Shown here piece after piece: positions 1 to 6,194 of a stretch of DNA of 6,200 nucleotides. The stretch covers positions 1-6,200 of the forward strand of contig JBAXXY010000158.1 of NCBI GenBank assembly GCA_037127655.1, written 5' to 3'. A program made the position numbers and the translations under genes. The DNA comes from GWF2-38-69 sp037127655 (lineage in GTDB: Bacteria; Verrucomicrobiota; Lentisphaeria; Victivallales; GWF2-38-69). The notes below the pieces were generated by a model. It had not been told where the DNA came from. It did no database searches and saw nothing but the letters and a program-made list of their open reading frames with translations. How positions within the stretch are numbered: position 1 is the stretch's first letter; the number at the start of each line of letters is the position of its first letter.

Positions 1-11
1 ATAATAATACA

Positions 12-37
12 TATTTAAATTCTTTATTTAAATTCTT
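12..37. repeat. Perfect 13-bp tandem direct repeat, two copies
   Basis: The 13-mer tatttaaattctt occurs at 12-24 and again, immediately abutting and without mismatch, at 25-37. It lies in the very AT-rich leader just upstream of dnaN. AT-rich 13-mers in tandem are the hallmark of DNA-unwinding elements at some bacterial origins, and the dnaA-dnaN gap is a common origin site, so an origin role is a reasonable inference. The repeat itself is certain; the function is not. Low-complexity AT sequence raises the chance of accidental repeats. Confidence 0.85.
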
Positions 38-43
38 ATTATA

Positions 44-49
44 TATAAT
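44..49 (+). promoter_or_regulatory. Candidate -10 box for dnaN
   Basis: A perfect TATAAT hexamer lies 28 bases before the dnaN start codon. With a 17-bp spacer the -35 position would be 21-26 (tcttta), which resembles TTGACA poorly and falls inside the 13-bp tandem repeat. In such AT-rich DNA a chance TATAAT is likely. dnaN may also be transcribed from an upstream dnaA promoter outside the window. Confidence 0.3.
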
Positions 50-77
50 TGTTAATAACCCATTTTGGAGTTTTATA

Positions 78-1184
78 ATGAAAATCAAAGTACCAAGAAT
101 AGCCTTCTTAAGCGCCCTTCAAAAACTAAATAGTATCATAGGAACAAGAACTACTCTTCAAATCCTAAGCCATATACTTATACAAACAGACGAAAATAAA
201 ATAATTTTAATTACGACAGATCTTGATATAAGGATTAGATCTGAAGTTAATGCCGAAGTTATAGAACCGGGAGAAACAACAGTGCCGGCAAAAAAGTTAT
301 ATGAAATAACCCGCGAAATGTTCAGCGATGATATTTTACTCGAAACAGATACCAATCATCATATGTCAATAAATGGAGGCAATTCAAAATTTAAACTTTT
401 GGGACTATCTACTGAAGGTTTTCCTATTCCTATGCCTGCTTCTATTATAAGAAGCTTTGCAATTAGTCAAAATGAGTTTTCCAGAATGCTTAATCTTATT
501 TCTTACTCAGTTAAAACTGAAGACGATGGAAATAGAAAAGCATTAACTGGTATTTTAATAAGCACATTAGACAATAATGCTACATGTGTAGCTACAGACG
601 GCAAGAGATTGGCTCTATGCGAAAAAGGAATAGATAATTTTTCTGGTTCTGATGGTGATGCTGTTATTCCAATTAAAAGTGCTTTGGAGTTAAAATCTCT
701 TCTTACTAATAAAACGGGTATCTTAAAAGTAGAGATTGCTACAAATTTAGTTAATTTTATTATTGATGATGTAACAACTATGACCACTAAAATAATAGAG
801 GAAGTTTATCCTAACTACAGACAGGTTATACCTCCTACATTCTCAAAACAAATAAAACTTAATAGAAATACATGTGCTTCAGTTCTTTCCAGAGTATCAT
901 TGGTAGTTACAGATAAGAGTAATTTTGTAAAAGTTACATTTTTAGATCATAAACTAGAAATGAGTGCATCAAGTACTGAAATAGGCGAAAGTTCAGATTT
1001 TATGGATATAGAATACGATGGAGCAGAAGTATCTATATCTATTAATCCTACATATCTAAGAGATCCGATTCAAAGAATGGATTCAGATACAATATCAGTC
1101 AAAATGAACGATGGATATAGTCCTATAGCTCTATCTAATGAGGATGGGTTCCTCTATGTTGTAATGCCTATGCGCAATCGTTAA
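78..1184 (+). CDS. dnaN: DNA polymerase III subunit beta (sliding clamp)
   Basis: This encodes the beta clamp, a ring-shaped dimer that encircles DNA and tethers DNA polymerase III and repair factors for processive synthesis in the cytoplasm. The 368-residue length matches the family (E. coli has 366). The three repeated clamp domains fit roughly residues 1-120, 121-250 and 251-368. Family signatures are visible: a TTDLDIRI stretch near residues 46-53, VPAKKLYEI near 69-77, an ATDGKRLAL segment near 172-180, and the conserved C-terminal YVVMPMR, which forms part of the pocket that binds clamp partners. The start is supported by a GGAG at 67-70, seven bases before the ATG. The stop codon overlaps the recF start (TAATG), as expected for a dnaN-recF operon. 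Nothing looks truncated or broken. The identification is very secure. Confidence 0.97.
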   Translation: MKIKVPRIAFLSALQKLNSIIGTRTTLQILSHILIQTDENKIILITTDLDIRIRSEVNAEVIEPGETTVPAKKLYEITREMFSDDILLETDTNHHMSINGGNSKFKLLGLSTEGFPIPMPASIIRSFAISQNEFSRMLNLISYSVKTEDDGNRKALTGILISTLDNNATCVATDGKRLALCEKGIDNFSGSDGDAVIPIKSALELKSLLTNKTGILKVEIATNLVNFIIDDVTTMTTKIIEEVYPNYRQVIPPTFSKQIKLNRNTCASVLSRVSLVVTDKSNFVKVTFLDHKLEMSASSTEIGESSDFMDIEYDGAEVSISINPTYLRDPIQRMDSDTISVKMNDGYSPIALSNEDGFLYVVMPMRNR

Positions 1185-2257
1185 TGATAGGAAAATTAGG
1201 CTTATCAGACTTTAGAAATTATCAAAGCCTTTCTTTGATATTTGAATCAAAGACAAATCTTATTATTGGGGATAATGGTCAGGGAAAGACAAATTTACTT
1301 GAAGCTATTTATTACCTGTCTTTTTTAAGATCATTTAAAACAAGTCATCTGGAATATCTCAAGAGGGTTGGTTCAACTGGTTTTTATCTATCAGGCAATG
1401 TCTTAAATAACAATTATTCCAAGACACTTGAAGTATATAATAATGATAAGAAGATTCTTAAAATTGATGGCGTATCCATAAATAAAGCCAGTGAATTTGT
1501 TGGATTCATCAAACCTGTAGTTTTTACCCATGACGATATAAAGCTTATAAGCAGCACTGCCAAACTTAGGCGCAGATATCTGGACATTCTTATATCATCT
1601 CTTGATAAATTGTATTTTTCAGATCTGCAGAATTATGCTGTTGCCCTCAAGTCGAGAAATATTCTTCTTAAGTCTGCCAATGTTGATAATAATCTAATAA
1701 GCGCTTATGAACCTATTTTAGCAAAATACGGCAAAAGAATTTTAGATATTAGATATAAAGTGATTTCACAATTACAGCAAAGAGCTGATAAAATCATAAA
1801 AAAAATTAAGGGTGAAACTTATAATTTACAGATAATTTATTATTCCAGAATTAAAGAGGAACAGAATTCAGAGGAAAACATATTAAGTCTTATAAATAAG
1901 GATAAGGAAAAAGACAGATTTAGAGCCTACACCGGTATAGGTCCTCATATGGATGATATTTTTTTCTATTTAAACGGTAAAAGTTTAAAAAATTATGGAT
2001 CAATAGGTGAGTGCAGATTAGCTACATTGTGTTTAAAACTTGCTGAAGCTCAATTAGTCACTGAAAATGATAAATCTAATAGTATAGCTTTAGTTGATGA
2101 TGTTACAGGCGAGCTAGACTCTAAAACCAAAGATGCATTTTTCAGTGTTACAGAAAAATTTAATCAGCTGTTTTTTACATTTACTAAATACTCTGATGAT
2201 TCACTTTTTAATAGTGGGGCCAAATACACAGTATCTAATGGAATGGTAAATAGTTGA
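1184..2257 (+). CDS. recF: DNA replication/repair protein RecF
   Basis: RecF is an SMC-like ABC ATPase. With RecO and RecR it helps load RecA at single-strand gaps and stalled forks. The length of 357 residues equals that of E. coli RecF. The Walker A motif GDNGQGKT is at residues 29-36, followed by the typical N-L-L-E-A-I-Y-Y-L helix. The late RecF motif GPHMDD is at 253-258, an ABC-type signature SIGECR begins at 273, and Walker B with its acidic end, LVDDVTGELD, spans 303-312. Three motifs deviate from the usual forms as I know them: GPHRDD, SQGQ and SELD. Walker A, both Walker B aspartates and the Glu310 position are intact, so an active ATPase is likely. The start overlaps the dnaN stop by one base with no clear SD, suggesting translational coupling. 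recO and recR are not in the window. Confidence 0.95.
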   Translation: MIGKLGLSDFRNYQSLSLIFESKTNLIIGDNGQGKTNLLEAIYYLSFLRSFKTSHLEYLKRVGSTGFYLSGNVLNNNYSKTLEVYNNDKKILKIDGVSINKASEFVGFIKPVVFTHDDIKLISSTAKLRRRYLDILISSLDKLYFSDLQNYAVALKSRNILLKSANVDNNLISAYEPILAKYGKRILDIRYKVISQLQQRADKIIKKIKGETYNLQIIYYSRIKEEQNSEENILSLINKDKEKDRFRAYTGIGPHMDDIFFYLNGKSLKNYGSIGECRLATLCLKLAEAQLVTENDKSNSIALVDDVTGELDSKTKDAFFSVTEKFNQLFFTFTKYSDDSLFNSGAKYTVSNGMVNS

Positions 2258-2266
2258 CATTATTTT

Positions 2267-4459
2267 ATGTTTAAAATTACTTTATTTAGATGTATTTCCT
2301 TTATTATCTCATGTTGCGTTTACCGGCAGAGAATTTCATTCAAATCCAAGCTCGATAAAAACAAATCATACATATTTGTTTCCAATTTTTCATCCTTAGC
2401 TAACTCTCTTTTCATTTTTTCTGCGCTAAAAAGAAAAATAAAATTTATTTATAGAAAAGGAGCCTTACCGCCATCTTTTTTTTATAAATTTTTCCGTTCA
2501 AGCATGTTTATAGAAAAGTGCGCTGACTTTGATGTTAATGGATATAACGAATATGTAAGTGAGGTTCAAAAACTTATTAAATGTGGATATGCACTGTGCT
2601 TCTTTCCTGAAAATAAAGTTTCAAAAAATGGGATGATAGGAAAATTTTATGACGAAATTATAGATCTTGTATCAAATGAAATAAATGTTTCAGTAGTTCC
2701 TTTATATGTCGGACCGCTGTGGGGAACTATTTTTAGTTCAAAAAGACTTAAAACAAATCTCAAACTAAGAACAATTAATGTATTTTTTGGGTTAGAGTGT
2801 TTGCCTGAAACAAAACCATGGCAATTAAGAAGCATGGTTTGCGAACTTGCCTCAGATTCAGAGATGTATCTACGCTCTGGAGAAAAAGTTCTGCATTATC
2901 AATTTTTGAAATTAGCAAAAAAAAATCCATTCAAAAAATTATTGTACGAATTAGATAGTAAGCCACTTGGCAGATTTAATATTTTGCTAATAAGTGTCAT
3001 TCTAAGTAGAAAAATAAGAAATATTAAACGGAAGAACGATCATATAGGGATTATGCTTCCAAATAGTTACGCTGCCGCAATCAGCATACTTGCTGTCATG
3101 TATGCTGATTGTATTCCTGCTATGCTTAACTTTTCATTATCAAAAACGACTTTGGCGTCTTTGATAATTTCGTATAATTTAGATGTTGTACTGACAAGCA
3201 GAAAATTTATAGAAAAAATTAAACATGACAAACTTAGCGAAATGGTATTTCTCGAAGATATAGTTAATGAGATATCATGGAAAGATAAAATAGTATATGC
3301 CGCAATGCTTTTGATGCTGCCGGCTTTTGTGTCAATTAGAATTTTTTCGCCGAAGTCATTTAAAAATTTATACGAGGCTGCAATTATTATTTTCACAAGC
3401 GGTTCTACCGGCGATCCGAATGGCGTTGTTTTGACGCATCACAATGTCAACTGTAATGCAACCATCTGTTGTGAAACAATGTTTATAGAATTAGATAATG
3501 ATGCTATTACAGGTAATCTTCCTCTTTTCCATTCATATGGCATGATGGTTGAATTTTGGATACCTTTCATGACAGGTATAAAAGTTACATATATAAGGAA
3601 CCCTCTTGACTATGAAGCCATCCTAAAAGCTGTTAGAGAGCACCGTCTAACTCTTTTGGCTACTACTCAGACCTTTCTTTACGGGTACATTAAAAAATCA
3701 TCAGGCGGGGATTTTAAGTCGCTCAGGCTTCTGATACTTGGAGCTGAGAAGTTCAATTCAGCGAATGCGGATAAAATCAGAAATTTAATCAATGTTGAAC
3801 CTATTGAAGGATATGGATGTACTGAACTTTCACCGGTTGTTTCGATAAATATTTCAGATGATTCTTATCATTTAGGTAAAAGATCAGGCAAAAAAGGAAG
3901 CATAGGAAAAGCCATCACAGGTGTAGCTGCAAAAATAGTTAATATTGAAACACATTTAGATTGCCAGCCTGATGAAGACGGACTCTTGCTTATTAAAGGT
4001 CCTACTGTCATGAAAGAGTATTTAAATAACCAAGAAGATACCGCTAAAGCATTCATCAATGGATGGTACAATACTAAGGATATTGCTCAAATTGACGAAG
4101 AAGGTAATATAACCATAAGCGGCAGAATATCGAGATTTAGCAAAATAGCAGGCGAGATGGTTTCTCATGAACTTATAGAATCACTTATAAATAACTACCT
4201 TGGATTATTTGAAAAATCTATTGCTGTAGTAAATTTGAAGAGCAATGATGAAAAGGACAAAATAGGTGTTTTCTATTCTTTAGAAAATCTCGATATTAGA
4301 GAAATAACACGCTATTTATCCAACTTCGGACTTTCTAACTTATGGATACCCAAAAATAGAGACTTTATCAAAGTTTATGAAATCCCTACACTTCCATCAG
4401 GCAAACTTGACTTGAAAAAACTTAAAGAAATGGCTGTGAGTCTTTCTTATGGGCATTAG
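2267..4459 (+). CDS. aas: Aas-like acyltransferase/acyl-ACP synthetase fusion with degenerate acyltransferase site
   Basis: The layout is that of Aas, a membrane-associated enzyme that activates fatty acids onto ACP and reacylates lysophospholipid (E. coli 719 residues, here 730). Residues 3-18 are hydrophobic. The PlsC/LPLAT-like domain covers about 20-210. Its HX4D catalytic dyad reads N-F-S-S-L-A-N at 40-46, so His is Phe41 and Asp is Asn46, and no histidine occurs before residue 210. The FPEG motif is FPEN at 113-116, and the VP motif survives at 144-145. The AMP-forming synthetase half covers about 230-730. It has TSGSTGDPNGV at 377-387 (usual Lys is Asn385), PLFHSYG in the substrate region, EGYGCTE at 514-520, Asp605, GRISRFSKIAGE at 619-630, and the C-terminal catalytic-lysine motif SGK with Lys713. 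Adenylation and ligation therefore look intact, while acyl transfer looks lost. It may work purely as a fatty acid-ACP (or CoA) ligase. It starts nine bases after recF with no SD; the start fits the Aas N-terminus. Family identity is strong; the exact reaction is inferred. Confidence 0.88.
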   Translation: MFKITLFRCISFIISCCVYRQRISFKSKLDKNKSYIFVSNFSSLANSLFIFSALKRKIKFIYRKGALPPSFFYKFFRSSMFIEKCADFDVNGYNEYVSEVQKLIKCGYALCFFPENKVSKNGMIGKFYDEIIDLVSNEINVSVVPLYVGPLWGTIFSSKRLKTNLKLRTINVFFGLECLPETKPWQLRSMVCELASDSEMYLRSGEKVLHYQFLKLAKKNPFKKLLYELDSKPLGRFNILLISVILSRKIRNIKRKNDHIGIMLPNSYAAAISILAVMYADCIPAMLNFSLSKTTLASLIISYNLDVVLTSRKFIEKIKHDKLSEMVFLEDIVNEISWKDKIVYAAMLLMLPAFVSIRIFSPKSFKNLYEAAIIIFTSGSTGDPNGVVLTHHNVNCNATICCETMFIELDNDAITGNLPLFHSYGMMVEFWIPFMTGIKVTYIRNPLDYEAILKAVREHRLTLLATTQTFLYGYIKKSSGGDFKSLRLLILGAEKFNSANADKIRNLINVEPIEGYGCTELSPVVSINISDDSYHLGKRSGKKGSIGKAITGVAAKIVNIETHLDCQPDEDGLLLIKGPTVMKEYLNNQEDTAKAFINGWYNTKDIAQIDEEGNITISGRISRFSKIAGEMVSHELIESLINNYLGLFEKSIAVVNLKSNDEKDKIGVFYSLENLDIREITRYLSNFGLSNLWIPKNRDFIKVYEIPTLPSGKLDLKKLKEMAVSLSYGH

Positions 4460-4478
4460 AAAGTATCAAATGTGAAAG

Positions 4479-4507
4479 TTGACAATCTGGCGCTATACTT
4501 GAGACAA
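4479..4507 (+). promoter_or_regulatory. Promoter-like motifs upstream of the TPR gene
   Basis: Two readings overlap here. A perfect TTGACA lies at 4479-4484 and a TATACT at 4494-4499, but only 9 bp separate them, so they do not form a sigma-70 pair. A sigma-54-like element fits better in spacing: TGGCGC at 4488-4493 and TTGA at 4499-4502 keep the correct 10-bp interval between the -24 GG and the -12 position. However, the usual GC at -12 is GA. The gap after aas and the strong SD downstream support a separate transcript start somewhere in 4460-4547; the exact promoter is unresolved. Confidence 0.3.
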
Positions 4508-4517
4508 AGCATATGCT
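4508..4517. repeat. 10-bp perfect palindrome, possible operator
   Basis: AGCATATGCT equals its own reverse complement. It lies between the promoter-like motifs and the SD of the TPR gene, where a dimeric regulator could bind. Symmetry does not extend further (A on both flanks). No known operator is recognised, so a function is only a suggestion. Confidence 0.3.
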
Positions 4518-4535
4518 AGAAATATTTATGAATTT

Positions 4536-4541
4536 AAGGAG
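4536..4541 (+). promoter_or_regulatory. Strong Shine-Dalgarno for the TPR gene
   Basis: AAGGAG lies six bases before the ATG at 4548. It is the best ribosome-binding site in the window and fixes the start of the TPR gene. It contrasts with recF and aas, which lack a clear one. Confidence 0.85.
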
Positions 4542-4547
4542 ATAGTA

Positions 4548-5963
4548 ATGGAAATAAAAGATATCAACGATATTTCCCTAGAAATGAAGTCTTATTTCCA
4601 AAAAGCCATTCAGGCTATCGAGAAAAATAATGCTGATTATGCCGTTAGTTTACTCCAAGGAATTATTTTAAAAGAGCCAGGTTTTTTGCCAGCTAGAGCA
4701 AAGCTGAGAATCGCGGAGCAAATTCAGCAGGGTAATTCAAGTTTTTTTAAGAGAACAGTTGATTCATTAAAAGTTAAGAAAATTGTAAAGACGGGACAAC
4801 TTGATTTTCTGAGAGGAAAATATCAGGAAGCTATACTAAAGGCCGAAGAGGCTCTCTCTATTGATGTTAAGGACTGGAGTGCATTGAAGTTGCTTGGTGA
4901 ATCTGGCGAAGCGCTGTCTGCTACTTTTATTGCGGTCGAAGCATATGAGTTAGCAATTGGCTTTTATCCTCAAAACCATGAAGTTATAAAAAAACTTGGT
5001 GATATTTACAGAAAACTAGGAAGAGGAAGCGAAGAACTCAAATTACGCCAGAGACTTGTGAATATGTCCCCTGATAATCTGGAGTATAAACAAGAACTTA
5101 GATCTGCGGGAGCTATGGCTACGATGGAAAAGGATAGTTCAGGCAAAACAGGTTCTTCATTTAGGGACAACCTGAAAGACTCAAAAGAGGCCTCGCTATT
5201 AGCGCAGGAAGAAAGGCAGGTGCACAATGTCGATGATGTCAAAGATTTATTAACATCTCTGAAAGAAAATCTCAAAGCCAACCCGGACTCAATTCAGGTA
5301 ATCAAAGATATTGCATGGGCATATTATAATGGGAATTCCATGGACGAGGCTGTTGAGTATTTTAGGATGCTTGAGAAAAAACAGGAACACTTTGACCCGA
5401 CTGCTAATAAAGCGCTTGAGTCATCTATTCTGAGCATTAATAAAAAGAAAATAGAAGTGCTAAATACCGAGCTAGAAAATACTCAGGAACAGGAAAAGAA
5501 GAAGGCGATTTTTGATAAAATTGAACAGATTAAGACTTCTGATTTAGCTTTAAGGAAGGAATATGCCTTGAAAAGGGTCGAGGTATATCCAAACGATCTA
5601 CAGCTTAAATATGAGCTGGCTATCATATATTGGGAAACTGGTGAATATGACAATGCTATTGAACAGTTTCAGATTGCTCAGAAACACCCCAAATTCAATT
5701 TTAGCGCAAGTGTTTATCTTGGCCGTTGTTTCTTTGAAAAAGGGCACAATGAACTAGCTGTTGACCAGCTAAGTAAAGTTATAAAGATGGAAAACTATAC
5801 AGATAAAGAACTTCTTGATGCAATATATTATCTTGGATTGGCTTTTGAAAAAGCCAATGATACAGCAAATGCAAAGGAGTGTTTTAAAAAAGTTTATTCT
5901 GTAAGTTCTAAGTATAAAGATATTGCAGAAAAAATTCAGCAGTACTATTCCCAACAGCAATAA
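4548..5963 (+). CDS. Cytoplasmic tetratricopeptide-repeat (TPR) protein
   Basis: The 471-residue protein is built of helical repeats with TPR spacing (A, Y/F and P at the usual places). Clear units lie near 77-108 (LDFLRGKYQEAILKAEEAL), 109-142, 143-177, 249-284 (AWAYYNGNSMDEAVEYF), 350-383 (YWETGEYDNAIEQFQ), 386-415 and 423-456. A weaker one sits near 11-44. Two non-TPR parts interrupt them: a charged Ser/Lys/Glu-rich linker at about 185-235, and a Lys/Glu/Gln-rich probable coiled coil at about 295-330. There is no signal peptide or membrane segment, so a cytoplasmic protein-binding scaffold is likely. No enzymatic domain or catalytic motif is visible and no partner can be named. It has its own strong SD and an 88-bp leader, suggesting expression separate from dnaN-recF-aas. 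The linker reminds me of TPR proteins in PVC-group bacteria, but that is recollection, not a search result. Confidence 0.88.
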   Translation: MEIKDINDISLEMKSYFQKAIQAIEKNNADYAVSLLQGIILKEPGFLPARAKLRIAEQIQQGNSSFFKRTVDSLKVKKIVKTGQLDFLRGKYQEAILKAEEALSIDVKDWSALKLLGESGEALSATFIAVEAYELAIGFYPQNHEVIKKLGDIYRKLGRGSEELKLRQRLVNMSPDNLEYKQELRSAGAMATMEKDSSGKTGSSFRDNLKDSKEASLLAQEERQVHNVDDVKDLLTSLKENLKANPDSIQVIKDIAWAYYNGNSMDEAVEYFRMLEKKQEHFDPTANKALESSILSINKKKIEVLNTELENTQEQEKKKAIFDKIEQIKTSDLALRKEYALKRVEVYPNDLQLKYELAIIYWETGEYDNAIEQFQIAQKHPKFNFSASVYLGRCFFEKGHNELAVDQLSKVIKMENYTDKELLDAIYYLGLAFEKANDTANAKECFKKVYSVSSKYKDIAEKIQQYYSQQQ

Positions 5964-6048
5964 TGCTTGGTTGCAAAAATTCAAAAAGATATTTTTCTCA
6001 GCTTGCCTTTAAATTATTTTTGTGTAGTTTATAGCTCTTCATAGAAGT
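5964..6048. other. Spacer between TPR gene and tRNA, no clear signal
   Basis: This is an AT-rich spacer of 85 bases. The only inverted repeat seen is aaaaa-gata-ttttt at about 5981-5994, all A-T and too weak to call a terminator. A TTG-type -35 resemblance at 6003-6008 has no good -10 partner before the tRNA. No ORF of note is seen. Confidence 0.5.
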
Positions 6049-6125
6049 GGTTCCGTAGCTCAGTTGGTTAGAGCAGATGACTCATAATCATCGGGTCACT
6101 GGTTCGAGCCCAGTCGGGACCACCA
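6049..6125 (+). tRNA. tRNA with CAU anticodon (elongator Met or Ile2), CCA encoded
   Basis: A full cloverleaf can be drawn. The acceptor stem GGTTCCG (6049-6055) pairs with CGGGACC (6115-6121) with one G-U pair. The D arm is GCTC/GAGC with a nine-base loop. The anticodon stem GATGA/TCATC encloses the loop CTCATAA (6081-6087), with anticodon CAT at 6083-6085. The variable loop is GGGTC. The T arm ACTGG/CCAGT has loop TTCGAGC. The discriminator is A6122 and CCA (6123-6125) is encoded. It is not the initiator: position 1-72 is a normal G-C pair and the anticodon stem lacks the GGG/CCC run. CAU also serves tRNA-Ile2, whose C34 is changed to lysidine by TilS to read AUA. The sequence alone does not settle Met versus Ile2. 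Confidence 0.97.
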
Positions 6126-6136
6126 TTTTATCTTCT

Positions 6137-6156
6137 GGCTCTTCCCGGCTCTTCCC
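6137..6156. repeat. 10-bp tandem direct repeat after the tRNA
   Basis: GGCTCTTCCC occurs at 6137-6146 and again at 6147-6156 with no gap or mismatch. It sits in a pyrimidine-rich, noticeably more GC-rich patch starting about a dozen bases after the tRNA CCA. The second copy provides the left arm of the hairpin at 6154-6168. Function unknown. Confidence 0.8.
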
Positions 6157-6182
6157 CAACAACAGGGGCCGTTATTAATTAA
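6154..6182 (+). terminator. Possible tRNA terminator hairpin
   Basis: CCCC (6154-6157) and GGGG (6165-6168) can form a four-pair GC stem around a seven-base loop. The next bases are CCG and then a T/A-rich stretch without a true T run. The short stem and missing U-tract make this a weak terminator candidate for the tRNA transcript. Confidence 0.25.
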
Positions 6183-6194
6183 GCGCATAGCGCT
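6182..6194. repeat. Short inverted repeat AGCGC-ATA-GCGCT
   Basis: Five G-C-rich pairs flank a three-base loop near the window end, directly after a TTAATTAA octamer at 6175-6182. It might be part of a longer structure or repeat cut by the window edge. No role can be assigned. Confidence 0.35.

Noticed and set aside
158..787. Minus-strand ORFs opposite dnaN (158-355, 503-787)
   Set aside because: They lie wholly inside a certain gene, have no SD or family features, and read as antisense shadows.
2254..2259. TTGACA at the recF stop as a promoter for aas
   Set aside because: No -10 element at suitable spacing, and it would start transcription inside the aas coding region.
2647..4071. Minus-strand ORFs opposite aas (2647-2835, 3067-3396, 3868-4071)
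   Set aside because: All are inside the coding region with recognised motifs on the other strand; the translations show no domain.
5769..5984. Minus-strand 71-residue hydrophobic Cys/Phe/Ile-rich ORF at the end of the TPR gene
   Set aside because: The hydrophobicity follows from the complement of a Lys/Glu-rich AT-rich reading frame; no SD and almost full overlap with the TPR gene.
5981..5994. A-T-only inverted repeat as terminator of the TPR gene
   Set aside because: Five A-U pairs without G-C are too unstable to act as an intrinsic terminator.
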